64,000 nt of DNA from Microvirga aerilata (GCF_016743775.1 NZ_JAEQMY010000011.1:93035-157034); one strand, 5' to 3'; numbered from the stretch's first letter, positions 46,095-54,167 are shown. Notes: generated from the letters alone by a model not told the origin. Made by a program: numbers and translations.

Positions 46095-46454
46095 ATGGAT
46101 CAGACGAATTCGGCAGTACCGCAGATCGCCTTCGACGACTTCCTGAAGGTCGACATCCGCGTCGGCCGGGTCACCGCCGTGGAGCCGTTCCCGCAGGCGC
46201 GCAAGCCCGCCTTCAAGCTCACCATCGATTTCGGGCCCGAGATCGGCACCAGGCGCTCGTCGGCGCAGATCACGGTGAACCACTCGCCGGACGACCTCGT
46301 CGGATCGCTCGTCATGGCGGTGGTGAACTTCCCGCCGCGCCAGATCGGGCCGTTCCTGTCGGAGGTTCTGACCCTGGGGGTACCGGATGCGGACGGCAAC
46401 GTCATGCTGATCCGACCCGACCGGGACGTGCCGGTGGGCGGAAGGCTGTATTAG
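46095..46454 (+). CDS. csaA: tRNA-binding / chaperone-like protein CsaA
   Basis: A 119-residue OB-fold protein. FDDFLKVDIRVGRVTAVEPF, FKLTIDFGPEIGTRRSSAQI and VVNFPPRQIGPFLSEVLTLG match CsaA, which binds tRNA and was described as a secretion-related chaperone. Length is normal. It is the last gene of the proC-TetR-csaA set; a long palindromic repeat follows. Confidence 0.93.
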   Translation: MDQTNSAVPQIAFDDFLKVDIRVGRVTAVEPFPQARKPAFKLTIDFGPEIGTRRSSAQITVNHSPDDLVGSLVMAVVNFPPRQIGPFLSEVLTLGVPDADGNVMLIRPDRDVPVGGRLY

Positions 46455-46479
46455 GCTTGACGCAAACCAGCCTAGCACT

Positions 46480-46596
46480 GTCATTCCGGGGCCGCGAAGC
46501 GGAGCCCGGAATCCATAACCGCTGACGATGCTTCATCCTGGCGTCGTCAGCGGTTATGGATTCCCTTCCTCTTCGCTACGCTCCGGCCGGGAATGA
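46480..46596. repeat. palindromic intergenic repeat element
   Basis: Begins GTCATTCCGGGG and ends GGCCGGGAATGA. The centre is a perfect 18-bp inverted repeat (ATCCATAACCGCTGACGA at 46511-46528 against 46544-46561), flanked by outer arms that pair in part. It belongs to the repeat family also seen at 58.8-59.1 and 61.8-62.1 kb. It may end transcription of both csaA and the histidine kinase gene. Confidence 0.8.
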
Positions 46597-46675
46597 TAGG
46601 GTTGAGTCTCCGCGCTTCGTTCTGCTCGCGCTCCCGGAGCGGCTTCGCCGCCCAGGATGACGATCTGTCGAGGCA

Positions 46676-48043
46676 CTAGGCCGGCAGCCGCACCGTTGCG
46701 CGCAAGCCCCCGAGCGGGCTGTCGCCGAGCACGATGTCGCCGCCGTGGGAGCGGGCGACATCGCGGGCGATGGCGAGACCCAGCCCTGAGCCGCCCTCGT
46801 CCTGGTTGCGGGCCTCGTCCAGGCGCACGAAGGGCTTGAACACCTCCTCGCGCAGGTTTGCCGGAATGCCCGGCCCGTCGTCGTCCACATGCAGAACGAG
46901 CCAGCGCGTTTCGTGGTTGGCCGTGATCTCGATCCTGTCCCCGTGCCGGGCCGCATTGGAGACCAGGTTGAAGAGAAGCCGGCGGAAGGCGTCGGGCCGG
47001 ACCGTGATGATCGGGTCGCCGACGATGTCGAGTTCCGTCACATGGCCCTGGCGTTCGGCGTCCGCCTGCACCTCTTCCAGCAGCTGGCGCAGATCGGTCG
47101 CAACCGCCTGCTCGCCCGCATCGCCCCCGTCGCCGCGGGCAAAGGCCAGGTAGCCTTCGAGCATCCGGCTCATCTCGTCCACGTCGCGCTTGAGATCCTC
47201 CACCTCGGGGGTCTGATCGAGGAACACCAGCGACAGCTTGAAGCGCGTGAGAATGGTGCGCAGGTCGTGGCTGACGCCGTTGAGCATGGTGGTGCGCTGC
47301 TCGATGTTGCGCTCGATGCGCCGCTTCATCTCCATGAAGGCATGGCCCGCCTGGCGCACCTCCCGCGCACCGCGCGGGCGGAACTCGATCTCGCGTCCCT
47401 TGCCGAGCGCTTCGGCGGCTTCCGCAAGGCGCAGGATGGGCCTGATCTGGTTGCGCAGGAACAGGATGGCAATGCCGAGCAGCACAAAGGAGGAGCCGCC
47501 CATCCACACGAGGAAGATATGCGAGTTGGACGCATAGGCCTGGCTGCGCCGCGCCAGGATCCGCATCACGTCGCGCTGGTCGAGCTTGACGCGCACCTCC
47601 ACGTAGTTCGAGCGCCCCACCGTGTCGATCCAGTAGGGACGGTCGATCTGGCGGCGCAGCTCGTTGGACAGGGTCTCGTCGAGAATGGAGAAGAACGGCT
47701 TCGGCCCCGGGGGCGGCAGGTCCGTGTCGCGCAGGATGTCCACGTCGAGCTGCAGGCGCTCGGACGCGATGCGGGACAAGACCGTGGTGTCCTGATCCTG
47801 CGGGTAGCTCTCATAGATGTCGATGAGGGCCGCGATATCCGCCGTCACCGCCGAGGACAGGCGGCGCGTCACGAGCTCGTAATGCCGCTCCATGAACACA
47901 TAAGCCACGACCGATTGCAGCAGGATCACCGGCGCGATGATGATGATGAGCGCCCGGGCGTAAAGGCCCTTCGGCAGATACCGGCTGAGCCAGCGCCCGG
48001 CATGGTCGAGAGGGGAGTAACGCAGGGTCGCGCCGATTTTCAT
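46676..48043 (-). CDS. EnvZ-like sensor histidine kinase
   Basis: A 455-residue sensor. TM1 (about 29-50, ARALIIIIAPVILLQSVVAY), a periplasmic region of about 120 residues, TM2 (about 176-197, IFLVWMGGSSFVLLGIAILF), HAMP, H-box NGVSHDLRTILTRFKLSLVF with the phosphorylated His at 259, N-box LLFNLVSNAARHGDRIEI and G-box DDDGPGIPANLREEVFKPFV. The GVSHDLRT H-box and layout match EnvZ. The start overlaps the regulator stop by 4 bp (ATGA). The signal sensed is unknown. Confidence 0.93.
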   Translation of the reverse strand: MKIGATLRYSPLDHAGRWLSRYLPKGLYARALIIIIAPVILLQSVVAYVFMERHYELVTRRLSSAVTADIAALIDIYESYPQDQDTTVLSRIASERLQLDVDILRDTDLPPPGPKPFFSILDETLSNELRRQIDRPYWIDTVGRSNYVEVRVKLDQRDVMRILARRSQAYASNSHIFLVWMGGSSFVLLGIAILFLRNQIRPILRLAEAAEALGKGREIEFRPRGAREVRQAGHAFMEMKRRIERNIEQRTTMLNGVSHDLRTILTRFKLSLVFLDQTPEVEDLKRDVDEMSRMLEGYLAFARGDGGDAGEQAVATDLRQLLEEVQADAERQGHVTELDIVGDPIITVRPDAFRRLLFNLVSNAARHGDRIEITANHETRWLVLHVDDDGPGIPANLREEVFKPFVRLDEARNQDEGGSGLGLAIARDVARSHGGDIVLGDSPLGGLRATVRLPA

Positions 48044-48756
48044 CGGTCGGTCACGAGGCGGTATCCGATGCCGCGCACGGTCTGCAGGAAGAGCGGGTTG
48101 GCCGGATCGGTTTCGATCTTGCGCCGCAGGCGGTTGATCTGCACGTCCACCGTGCGCTCGTTGGCGGCGATCCCGTTGCCGGCGAGCGCCTCGCGGGGCA
48201 CGTGGCCTCCGGCCTGGGTGCCGAGAATGGTGAGGATCTCGCGCTCCCGCTCGGTGATGCGCACCACCTCGTCCCCGCGCCGCAGCTCGCCGCGGTCGAA
48301 GCGGTACGAGAACGGGCCGAAATGGATGGTCTCCGGCGCATCCCCGCCCGGCGCGCCCGCCACGGGCGCCGCGCGCTTGAGGATGTTGCCGAGGCGCAGC
48401 AGCAGCTCGCGCGGCTCGAAGGGCTTGGACAGGTAGTCGTCCGCGCCGATCTCGAGCCCGGTCACCCGGTCCGACGTATCGGCGCGAGCCGTCAGCATCA
48501 GGATCGGCACCTGCGAGTGCTCGCGCAGGCTGCGGGCATAGTCGAACCCGCTCTCGCCCGGCATCATCACGTCGAGCACCAGGGCGTCGAAGACGAAGTT
48601 GCCCGCCTTCGCCCGCGCCTCCGCGGCGCTGCCGGCGGCGGTCACCCGGTAGCCGTTCTCCGTGAGGAAGCGGGTGAGGAGGTCGCGCAGGCGGCGGTCG
48701 TCGTCCACCACGAGTACGTGCGGGGCATGGTCGGGAATGTCGATGCGTGCATCCAT
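48040..48756 (-). CDS. OmpR-family response regulator
   Basis: A 238-residue regulator: receiver domain (HVLVVDDDRRLRDLLTRFLT, phospho-Asp 62 in VLDVMMPGESGFD, Lys in YLSKPFEPREL) and C-terminal winged helix (ITEREREILTILGTQAGGHV, RTVDVQINRLRRKIETDP). It forms a pair with the overlapping EnvZ-like kinase. Targets are unknown; porin or envelope genes are plausible for this clade. Confidence 0.95.
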   Translation of the reverse strand: MDARIDIPDHAPHVLVVDDDRRLRDLLTRFLTENGYRVTAAGSAAEARAKAGNFVFDALVLDVMMPGESGFDYARSLREHSQVPILMLTARADTSDRVTGLEIGADDYLSKPFEPRELLLRLGNILKRAAPVAGAPGGDAPETIHFGPFSYRFDRGELRRGDEVVRITEREREILTILGTQAGGHVPREALAGNGIAANERTVDVQINRLRRKIETDPANPLFLQTVRGIGYRLVTDR

Positions 48757-48805
48757 GGGGCGCCAGGCTTCTTGTGTCGGACCCTGCTTTATCAGGTTTG
48801 CGCGA

Positions 48806-49363
48806 TCAGGTCTCCTTGTGGGTCTCCTTGGGGCCGAACACGAGCTGCTTCACATGGGCGGTGTCGTCCGGGTCGATGAGGCGCAGGAGATAGCCGCTCA
48901 CCAGCTCCTTGGCCTCCGGCTCCATCTCGGACAAGGCCCGCATGATGCGCCGGGTCTGCAGCTTGGCGAGCTTCAGGGCGAGTTCGTGGCCCTGGGCGGT
49001 GGCGAAGAGAAGCCGCTGGCGCCGGTCAGAGGTGCCCGTCCGGCTTTCGATGAAGTTCTTCTCCAGGAGTTCCTTCAGGACGCGATTGAGGCTCTGCTTC
49101 GTGATCCTCAGGATGTCCAGAAGCTCCGCGATGGTCAGCCCCGGCTGGCGGCTGACGAAGTGCAGGACCCGATGATGGGCCCGCCCGAAGCCGTATTCGT
49201 CCAGGATCCTGTCCGGATCGCTGACGAAGTCGCGATAGGCGAAGAAGAACAGTTCGATGAGGTCGTAGGCCGGCAGCTCGGCCAGGATGTCCTTGCCAGG
49301 ATCCTTGCCGGGATCCTTGCCGGGTTGCTGGGTCTTCAAAGCCGGGATTGCGTCAGGCACCAT
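48806..49363 (-). CDS. MarR family transcriptional regulator
   Basis: A 185-residue winged-helix regulator: AHHRVLHFVSRQPGLTIAEL, LDILRITKQSLNRVLKELLE (recognition helix) and EKNFIESRTGTSDRRQRLLF (wing). The N-terminus has three tandem 4-residue repeats (GKDP), encoded by 12-bp DNA repeats. The gene is divergent from ilvE, and a perfect palindrome lies 15 bp before its start, so self-control and control of ilvE are likely. Confidence 0.9.
   Translation of the reverse strand: MVPDAIPALKTQQPGKDPGKDPGKDILAELPAYDLIELFFFAYRDFVSDPDRILDEYGFGRAHHRVLHFVSRQPGLTIAELLDILRITKQSLNRVLKELLEKNFIESRTGTSDRRQRLLFATAQGHELALKLAKLQTRRIMRALSEMEPEAKELVSGYLLRLIDPDDTAHVKQLVFGPKETHKET
49291..49326 (-). repeat. three tandem 12-bp repeats inside the MarR gene
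   Basis: Three near-identical copies of CCTTGCC(A/G)GGA/GTT on the plus strand, encoding the repeated GKDP in the N-terminal tail of the MarR protein. The copy number could vary between strains. Confidence 0.85.
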
Positions 49364-49378
49364 CCGTGTCCCAAATTT

Positions 49379-49399
49379 TATGTCAGCCTTGTTGACATA
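49379..49399. promoter_or_regulatory. probable MarR operator between the marR-type gene and ilvE
   Basis: TATGTCA-N7-TGACATA, perfect 7-bp arms. The right arm overlaps TTGACA (49392-49397), a good -35 hexamer for the plus strand towards ilvE. Length and spacing fit MarR-dimer sites. Confidence 0.65.
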
Positions 49400-49524
49400 T
49401 CTCAGGACGATTGTTACTCGTCAAGCCGCTTCCGCGAAATGAATGAAATCGAAATCATGTGGAAGCAAGCCGGAAATTACACGGCCCCGGCAGCCGCAAA
49501 GGCCGATAGCCAAGGAGATAGATG

Positions 49525-50412
49525 ATGTCCGCGACCCCCTTCGATCAACGTGATGGATGGATCTGGTACGACGGGCAGATCGTACCTTGGAGGGACGCCC
49601 AGCTTCACGTGCTCTCGCACGGGCTGCACTACGGATCCTCCGTGTTCGAAGGCGAGCGCGCCTATGGGGGCGAGATCTTCAAGTGCACCGAACACTCGGA
49701 GCGCCTCAAGAAGTCGGCCCAGATCCTCGACTTCGAGATCCCCTACACGGCGGCCGAGATCGACGCCGCCAAGCGCCTCGTTCTGGAGAAGAACGGCCAG
49801 AAGGACGCCTATCTGCGCCCTGTCGCCTGGCGCGGATCGGAGATGATGGGCGTGGCCGCCCAGGACAACAAGATCCACCTCGCCATCGCGTCCTGGGAGT
49901 GGCCGAGCTATTTCGACCCGGCCCAGAAGATGAAGGGCATCCGCATCGACATGGCGGAGTACCGCCGTCCCGATCCGGCGACCGCGCCTTCCGAGGCGAA
50001 GGCTGCGGGCCTCTACATGATCTGCACCATCTCCAAGCATAGGGCGGAGCGCAAGGGCTATGCCGACGCGCTGATGCTCGACTGGCAGGGGCGCGTGGCC
50101 GAATGCACGGGCGCCAACGTGTTCTTCATCCGCGACGGCGTGGTGCATACGCCCATGGCCGACTGCTTCCTCGACGGCATCACGCGCCGCACGGTGATCG
50201 ATCTCGCCAAGCGCCGCGGCTTCGAGGTGGCGGAGCGCCGGATCATGCCGGACGAACTCCCGAGCTTCAACGAAAGCTTCATCACCGGCACGGCCGCGGA
50301 AGTGACCCCCGTGTCCGAGATCGGCCCCCACACCTACAAGCCCGGCAACATGACCAAGGTGCTGATGGAGGACTACATGTCCGAAGTTCAGCCCAAGGCC
50401 AAGGCGGCATAA
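49525..50412 (+). CDS. ilvE: branched-chain amino acid aminotransferase
   Basis: A 295-residue class IV PLP aminotransferase acting on Leu, Ile and Val. VLSHGLHYGSSVFEGERAYG, AYLRPVAWRGSEMMG, GYADALMLDWQGRVAECTGA (with the E-x-T/S-G-A-N segment) and FNESFITGTAAEVTPVSEIG are clear. AAGGAGAT lies upstream of two adjacent ATGs (49522 and 49525); the second has better spacing (7 nt from GGAG). It is divergent from the MarR regulator. Confidence 0.95.
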   Translation: MSATPFDQRDGWIWYDGQIVPWRDAQLHVLSHGLHYGSSVFEGERAYGGEIFKCTEHSERLKKSAQILDFEIPYTAAEIDAAKRLVLEKNGQKDAYLRPVAWRGSEMMGVAAQDNKIHLAIASWEWPSYFDPAQKMKGIRIDMAEYRRPDPATAPSEAKAAGLYMICTISKHRAERKGYADALMLDWQGRVAECTGANVFFIRDGVVHTPMADCFLDGITRRTVIDLAKRRGFEVAERRIMPDELPSFNESFITGTAAEVTPVSEIGPHTYKPGNMTKVLMEDYMSEVQPKAKAA

Positions 50413-50440
50413 GGCTTACCCGCCCCGTCACTGCAGCGTC

Positions 50441-50463
50441 ATGCCCGGCTTCGCGCCGGGCAT
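50441..50463 (+). terminator. stem-loop after ilvE
   Basis: Perfect 9-bp stem ATGCCCGGC / GCCGGGCAT with loop TTCGC, 29 bp after the ilvE stop. There is no T-run, so its role as a terminator is uncertain. Confidence 0.4.
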
Positions 50464-50560
50464 TCACGTCCAAGGGCGCCAAGAACATGATGCCAAGGGA
50501 CTGCTGAAGGCAGGACGCATCGATCCCAAGGGCTGTTACGACCAGTCCAGGTTCAAAGCC

Positions 50561-50959
50561 TCAATCACGAGGCTCAGAATAAGCGATCACACGGATCTCG
50601 ACGATCGCCCCCTCACGCCTGAGACCTGCGACTTCAACCGCCGTCCAAGCTGGATAAGGTTCATTCAGGTATTCGAGACGAATGGAGTTGAAGAGATCGA
50701 AATGATCCCGCAGCCCCATATGATAGGTCGTCATCTCGACGATGGAGTGAAATGTCAGGCCGCCCGCGCGCAAAACGCATCCGATCTTCTCAAAAGCGGT
50801 TCTGATTTGAGCTTCCGCATCATCCGGCATCTGCCCCCGTGCATCGCTGCCTGTGACGCCTGTCAGAAAAACATGGTCGCCGGACACAACGGCGGGGGAC
50901 ATTTTCAATTGTTCGGCTGTCGTTCGAAATTCAGGCGGAATGATTGCACGTTTGGTCAT
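50561..50959 (-). CDS. RidA family protein
   Basis: A 132-residue RidA/YjgF-type protein: VVSGDHVFLTGVTGSDARGQ, ACVEKIG-like segment AFEKIGCVLRAGGLTFHSIV, EMTTYHMGLRDHFDLFNSIR and YPAWTAVEVAGLRREGAIVE with IRVIAYSEP at the end. RidA enzymes hydrolyse reactive enamines/imines from PLP enzymes. The Arg that contacts the substrate carboxylate in the RidA subfamily (R in the last block) is not clearly placed, so it may be another Rid subgroup. It lies near ilvE, a PLP enzyme, which may be meaningful. Confidence 0.83.
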   Translation of the reverse strand: MTKRAIIPPEFRTTAEQLKMSPAVVSGDHVFLTGVTGSDARGQMPDDAEAQIRTAFEKIGCVLRAGGLTFHSIVEMTTYHMGLRDHFDLFNSIRLEYLNEPYPAWTAVEVAGLRREGAIVEIRVIAYSEPRD

Positions 50960-51061
50960 TGAGGGCCCTTCAGAAGCAGCTTCTCCAGTACGGGCTGAAG
51001 CGGCCAATAGGCCCAACGTGCCATTCGTCCATTTGCCGAGCAATGATACTTTGTTCAAATC

Positions 51062-52312
51062 TCAAAAATCCTCCGCGTCGGGAATGCGGTTGAAGGCGAT
51101 CTTCGCGCCCGCATAGCCTCCGGGGATCGTGACCAGCGGCCCCCAATGCAGGAGCGTCTTGCGGTGGTGGGCGTTGAGCCGGTCGGCGATCACGGACAGG
51201 GATTCCAGGCGGTGCTTGAGCTGCGCCTGCGCCGTGTGGTCGAACAGATCCCCCTCGATGTCGGACAAGGGCACCAGATCGTGCAGGGCGATGTGGACGC
51301 TGCGGCTGCGGCTCATGCTCTCGCGCTCGGCGTGGAGGAAGAGGCGGGCGAGCGAGGCCAGTAGGGAAGGGTCGTCCCAGGTCGGCCCGAACCGCTCCTC
51401 CCCGTACCAGCCGGCGCTGTGCCGGTCGGTGAGCCAAAGGGCGAGCGCCCGGGCCGAGAAGCCGGACCGGCGCATGCGGCTGGCCGCTTTCGCCAGAAGA
51501 ACCCGGGCAGCCGCGTAGGCGCCGTCGAGCGAGCGCCACTCGGCGGGAAGAACGCGCCCGTGGCCGAACATGCGCCGGCGCGTCTCGGGCCGCTCCACCG
51601 TGTAGCCGTGAAGCCCCATCCAAAGCCGCTCCCCCTCGACGCTGCCCCAGAGCCGGCGCATCTCCTTGGGCTGAAGCCGCAGGAGGGCGGCCATGTCGCA
51701 GACGCCCGCGCGGGCGAGCCGGGCCGCATTGCCCTTGGCAATGCCGGGAATGTCGGTCAGGCTCAGGGCCAGCAGGGGACCCGGCAGGCTGTCCGGGCCG
51801 AGGGCCACGAGGCCGTCGGGCTTTTCCATCTCGGCCGCGATCTTGGCGAGAAGATCGTTGGGGCCGAGGCCCACCGAGCAGGTGAGGGTAGGGCCGATAT
51901 CGCGGGCGATGGTTTCCTTCACGCGCCTGCCGACCGCCAGCGCCTGGGCCTGCTCGGACGGCAGAAGGGCGCAGACCATCTCGTCGATGGAGCACACGGC
52001 CTTGACCGGGACCACGGTCTCGATAGCCGCTATGATGGCCCGGTGCAGCTCCACATAAAGCTCGTGCCGGGCCGTCACCAGGACGAGGCCGGGGCATTGC
52101 CTGCGGGCGTCGCGAACATAGGTGCCGCGCTTGAGGCCGAGCGCCTTGGCCTCGCGGCTGACGGCGATGAGGCCCGTGTGCTCGGAATCGACCGGAATGA
52201 CCCCGACGGGCCTGCCCCGGAGAGCGGGCCGGAGGTGCTGCTCGGCGCTGGCGAAGAAGGAATCGAAGTCGACATAAAGCCGCTCCAGGCCCGTGGGCTT
52301 GCGCATCGCCAT
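51062..52312 (-). CDS. Y-family DNA polymerase (DinB/ImpB-like, divergent clade)
   Basis: A 416-residue translesion polymerase. Catalytic carboxylates are in RLYVDFDSFFASAEQHLRPA and AVCSIDEMVCALL. Helix-hairpin-helix thumb DIPGIAKGNAARLARAG and a divergent little-finger region follow (RRSGFSARALALWLTDRHSA). The C-terminus is not typical of DinB: it has no clear beta-clamp motif and ends PGGYAGAKIAFNRIPDAEDF. It resembles the ImpB/MucB/SamB-annotated polymerases of Rhizobiales. An SOS-type box lies 21 bp upstream. Start is ATG 52312 or the ATG at 52306. Confidence 0.85.
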   Translation of the reverse strand: MAMRKPTGLERLYVDFDSFFASAEQHLRPALRGRPVGVIPVDSEHTGLIAVSREAKALGLKRGTYVRDARRQCPGLVLVTARHELYVELHRAIIAAIETVVPVKAVCSIDEMVCALLPSEQAQALAVGRRVKETIARDIGPTLTCSVGLGPNDLLAKIAAEMEKPDGLVALGPDSLPGPLLALSLTDIPGIAKGNAARLARAGVCDMAALLRLQPKEMRRLWGSVEGERLWMGLHGYTVERPETRRRMFGHGRVLPAEWRSLDGAYAAARVLLAKAASRMRRSGFSARALALWLTDRHSAGWYGEERFGPTWDDPSLLASLARLFLHAERESMSRSRSVHIALHDLVPLSDIEGDLFDHTAQAQLKHRLESLSVIADRLNAHHRKTLLHWGPLVTIPGGYAGAKIAFNRIPDAEDF

Positions 52313-52332
52313 CCATCCGCTTCGCGTACAAT

Positions 52333-52347
52333 GAACAAAGCAAGAAC
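52333..52347 (-). promoter_or_regulatory. SOS/LexA-type box upstream of the Y-family polymerase
   Basis: GAAC-AAAGCAA-GAAC on plus, which is GTTC-N7-GTTC towards the polymerase. This is the alphaproteobacterial LexA consensus. It ends 21 bp from the polymerase start codon. Confidence 0.75.
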
Positions 52348-52425
52348 ATAAGCTTGGCGGCAAGTCGAGGGCGGGATCTGTGGATAACGGGGATGAGTCC
52401 GGTGGAGTAATCCGTCTTTCCCTGA

Positions 52426-52450
52426 GGAACCAATGCCCTGAAAGGGTGTT
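52426..52450 (+). promoter_or_regulatory. EcfG-type promoter candidate upstream of the DUF3072 gene
   Basis: GGAAC-N16-TGTT. The -35 element is perfect and the -10 differs in one base from CGTT. It lies 38 bp before the ATG. Confidence 0.5.
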
Positions 52451-52459
52451 CTCCTGAAA

Positions 52460-52474
52460 GAACAAAACTAGAAC
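52460..52474 (+). promoter_or_regulatory. SOS/LexA-type box upstream of the DUF3072 gene
   Basis: GAAC-AAAACTA-GAAC, 14 bp before the ATG and about 10 bp after the EcfG-like -10 element, so it would overlap the transcription start. Confidence 0.65.
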
Positions 52475-52488
52475 AATAGGAGTCTCCC

Positions 52489-52764
52489 ATGACGACGAAC
52501 GGTAAAGCCTCGACGGGTTCTTCCAAGCACCACAAGGATTCCGCAGAGGCATCCAATCCGAAGACCAATCCCGATCCGTCCGACAACCAGATCAAGGACC
52601 CGGCCGATTGGGTGACCGGCGACGAGCCCATGACGGGGGCCCAGGCGTCCTACCTCAAGACCCTGTCCGAGCAGGCCCACAAGCCGGAGGCCTTCGACCC
52701 GGATCTCGACAAGGCCGAAGCCTCGAAGCGCATCGACGGGCTGAAGCAGGCCAAGGGACACTGA
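52489..52764 (+). CDS. DUF3072 domain-containing small protein
   Basis: A 91-residue hydrophilic protein. The N-terminal 30 residues are Ser/Lys/Asp-rich and disordered. The DUF3072 core is DPADWVTGDEPMTGAQASYL followed by KTLSEQAHKPEAFDPDLDKA and EASKRIDGLKQ. The function is unknown; the family is often linked to stress. AGGAG lies 7 nt before the ATG. Upstream are one SOS-type box and one EcfG-like promoter. Confidence 0.87.
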   Translation: MTTNGKASTGSSKHHKDSAEASNPKTNPDPSDNQIKDPADWVTGDEPMTGAQASYLKTLSEQAHKPEAFDPDLDKAEASKRIDGLKQAKGH

Positions 52765-52779
52765 GGCTCTGAGCCCCCA

Positions 52780-52905
52780 ATGTCATTCTCGCCCTGTCAT
52801 CCCCGCACCGGCGGGATGACAGGGCGAGGCGCAACGCTGCTCGCTCTTTCCTGAAAACGTCGTGTTCATGGATCCCGGGCTCCGCTTCAGCGGCCCCGGG
52901 ATGAC
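52780..52905. repeat. two palindromic intergenic elements after the DUF3072 gene
   Basis: The first (52789-52827) pairs TCGCCCTGTCATCCC with GGGATGACAGGGCGA, a 15-bp arm plus a partly paired GC inner stem. The second (52870-52905) runs from GGATCCCGGGCTCC to GGCCCCGGGATGAC. Both share GTCATCCC/GGGATGAC ends with the larger repeat arrays. The first could serve as a terminator but lacks a T-run. Confidence 0.65.
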
Positions 52906-53032
52906 GGTGCCGGGCTGGATTTGCCGGACCGGCCTTAGACGAAAATCGAACGGCCGAGCCCTTTCGCAACCCTCACGGCATCACCACATTATCTCTCAAG
53001 AGCATCGTGCTCCAAGGGATGAAAACAAACCG

Positions 53033-54112
53033 ATGATGAACCTTGCTTCTCGCCGAAGCCGCGTGATGATCGCCCTGGCGACCGCTCTGGTCCTTGCCGG
53101 CAGCGCGGCCGAAGCTCGCGTCGGGCGGGGAAGCGGCGGCTTCGGCTCGCGCGGCTCGCGCACCTACACGCCTCCGCCGGCAACCAGGACGGCGCCGGAT
53201 GCGGCTGCCCCGATTCAGCGCTCTCAGATCCCGAACCAAGGCCCCAACGTGACCCGTCCGGGCGCACCCGCCCCGAACGTGGCGCAGCCGCGCCGCTTCG
53301 GCTTCGGCACGGGCCTCATGGCCGGCCTCTTCGGCGCGGGCCTGCTCGGCATGCTCATGGGCAACGGCTTCTTCGGCGGGCTCGCGGGCCTGGCTTCCAT
53401 CTTCGGCCTTCTGCTGCAGATCGGCCTCGTGGTCCTGCTGGTGTCCTTCGCCATGAAGTGGTTCCGCAACCGGCGCCAGCAGCCGGCCTATGCGGGCTCG
53501 GGTGACGGCTATGCCCGCTCCACCATGGGCGGCAGCGTGCCGCCGACCGGTGGACGCCCCGCAACGGGCGGCATGGCAGGCGGGCTCGGTGGCGGGCTCG
53601 GTGGTGGTCTTGGCGGCGGCTTGGGCGGTGCCCTTGGCGGCGCGCTCGGCGGGATGGCCAAGGGCGCGCAGCCGCAAGGGGCGCAGCGCCGCCCCGGCGT
53701 GCGCGACGAGATCGGCATCGGTGAGCGGGATTACGCCGAGTTCGAGCGTGGCCTGGTCGAGATGCAGGACGCCTATTCGCGCCAGGATGTCGCCAAGCTC
53801 TGGACGCTGGCGACCCCCGAGATGGCCGGCTACATCCAGGAGGAGCTCAACGACAACACCTCCCGCGGCGTCGTGAACAAGCTGTCGAACGTGAGCCTGA
53901 ACCAGGGCGACCTGGCCGAGGCCTGGCGCGAGGGCGCCACGGACTACGCCACCGTCGCCATGCGCTTTGCGATCACCGACGTGATGCTCGACAAGGCCAC
54001 GGGCAAGGTGGTCGAGGGCGACCCGACGAAGATCGAGGAAGCCACCGAGCTCTGGACCTTCCGCCGCGATCAGGGCGGCTCGTGGAAGATCTCGGCGATC
54101 CAGCAGGCTTAA
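53033..54112 (+). CDS. Tim44-like domain-containing membrane protein
   Basis: A 359-residue protein. A signal or anchor segment (RVMIALATALVLAGSAAEAR) precedes a Pro/Gly-rich spacer, then a membrane region (LMAGLFGAGLLGMLMGNGFF, IFGLLLQIGLVVLLVSFAMK). A Gly-rich low-complexity run (GGLGGG repeats, about residues 182-206) leads to the Tim44-like domain (DYAEFERGLVEMQDAYSRQD to ELWTFRRDQGGSWKISAIQQ). Family members are linked to membrane protein import or insertion; its role in bacteria is unclear. ATG 53033 or 53036. A strong terminator follows. Confidence 0.88.
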   Translation: MMNLASRRSRVMIALATALVLAGSAAEARVGRGSGGFGSRGSRTYTPPPATRTAPDAAAPIQRSQIPNQGPNVTRPGAPAPNVAQPRRFGFGTGLMAGLFGAGLLGMLMGNGFFGGLAGLASIFGLLLQIGLVVLLVSFAMKWFRNRRQQPAYAGSGDGYARSTMGGSVPPTGGRPATGGMAGGLGGGLGGGLGGGLGGALGGALGGMAKGAQPQGAQRRPGVRDEIGIGERDYAEFERGLVEMQDAYSRQDVAKLWTLATPEMAGYIQEELNDNTSRGVVNKLSNVSLNQGDLAEAWREGATDYATVAMRFAITDVMLDKATGKVVEGDPTKIEEATELWTFRRDQGGSWKISAIQQA

Positions 54113-54136
54113 CAACGCCTCACCCATCCGAATACG

Positions 54137-54167
54137 AAAGCGGCCGGTTCTCACCGGCCGCTTTTTT
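54137..54167 (+). terminator. rho-independent terminator after the Tim44-like gene
   Basis: Twelve-base-pair stem AAAGCGGCCGGT / ACCGGCCGCTTT with loop TCTC, followed by TTT. Confidence 0.93.

Noticed and set aside
52379..52387. TGTGGATAA, a perfect DnaA-box 9-mer
   Set aside because: A single box is expected about once per 130 kb per strand pair by chance; no cluster, AT-rich element or dnaA/dnaN neighbour supports an origin.
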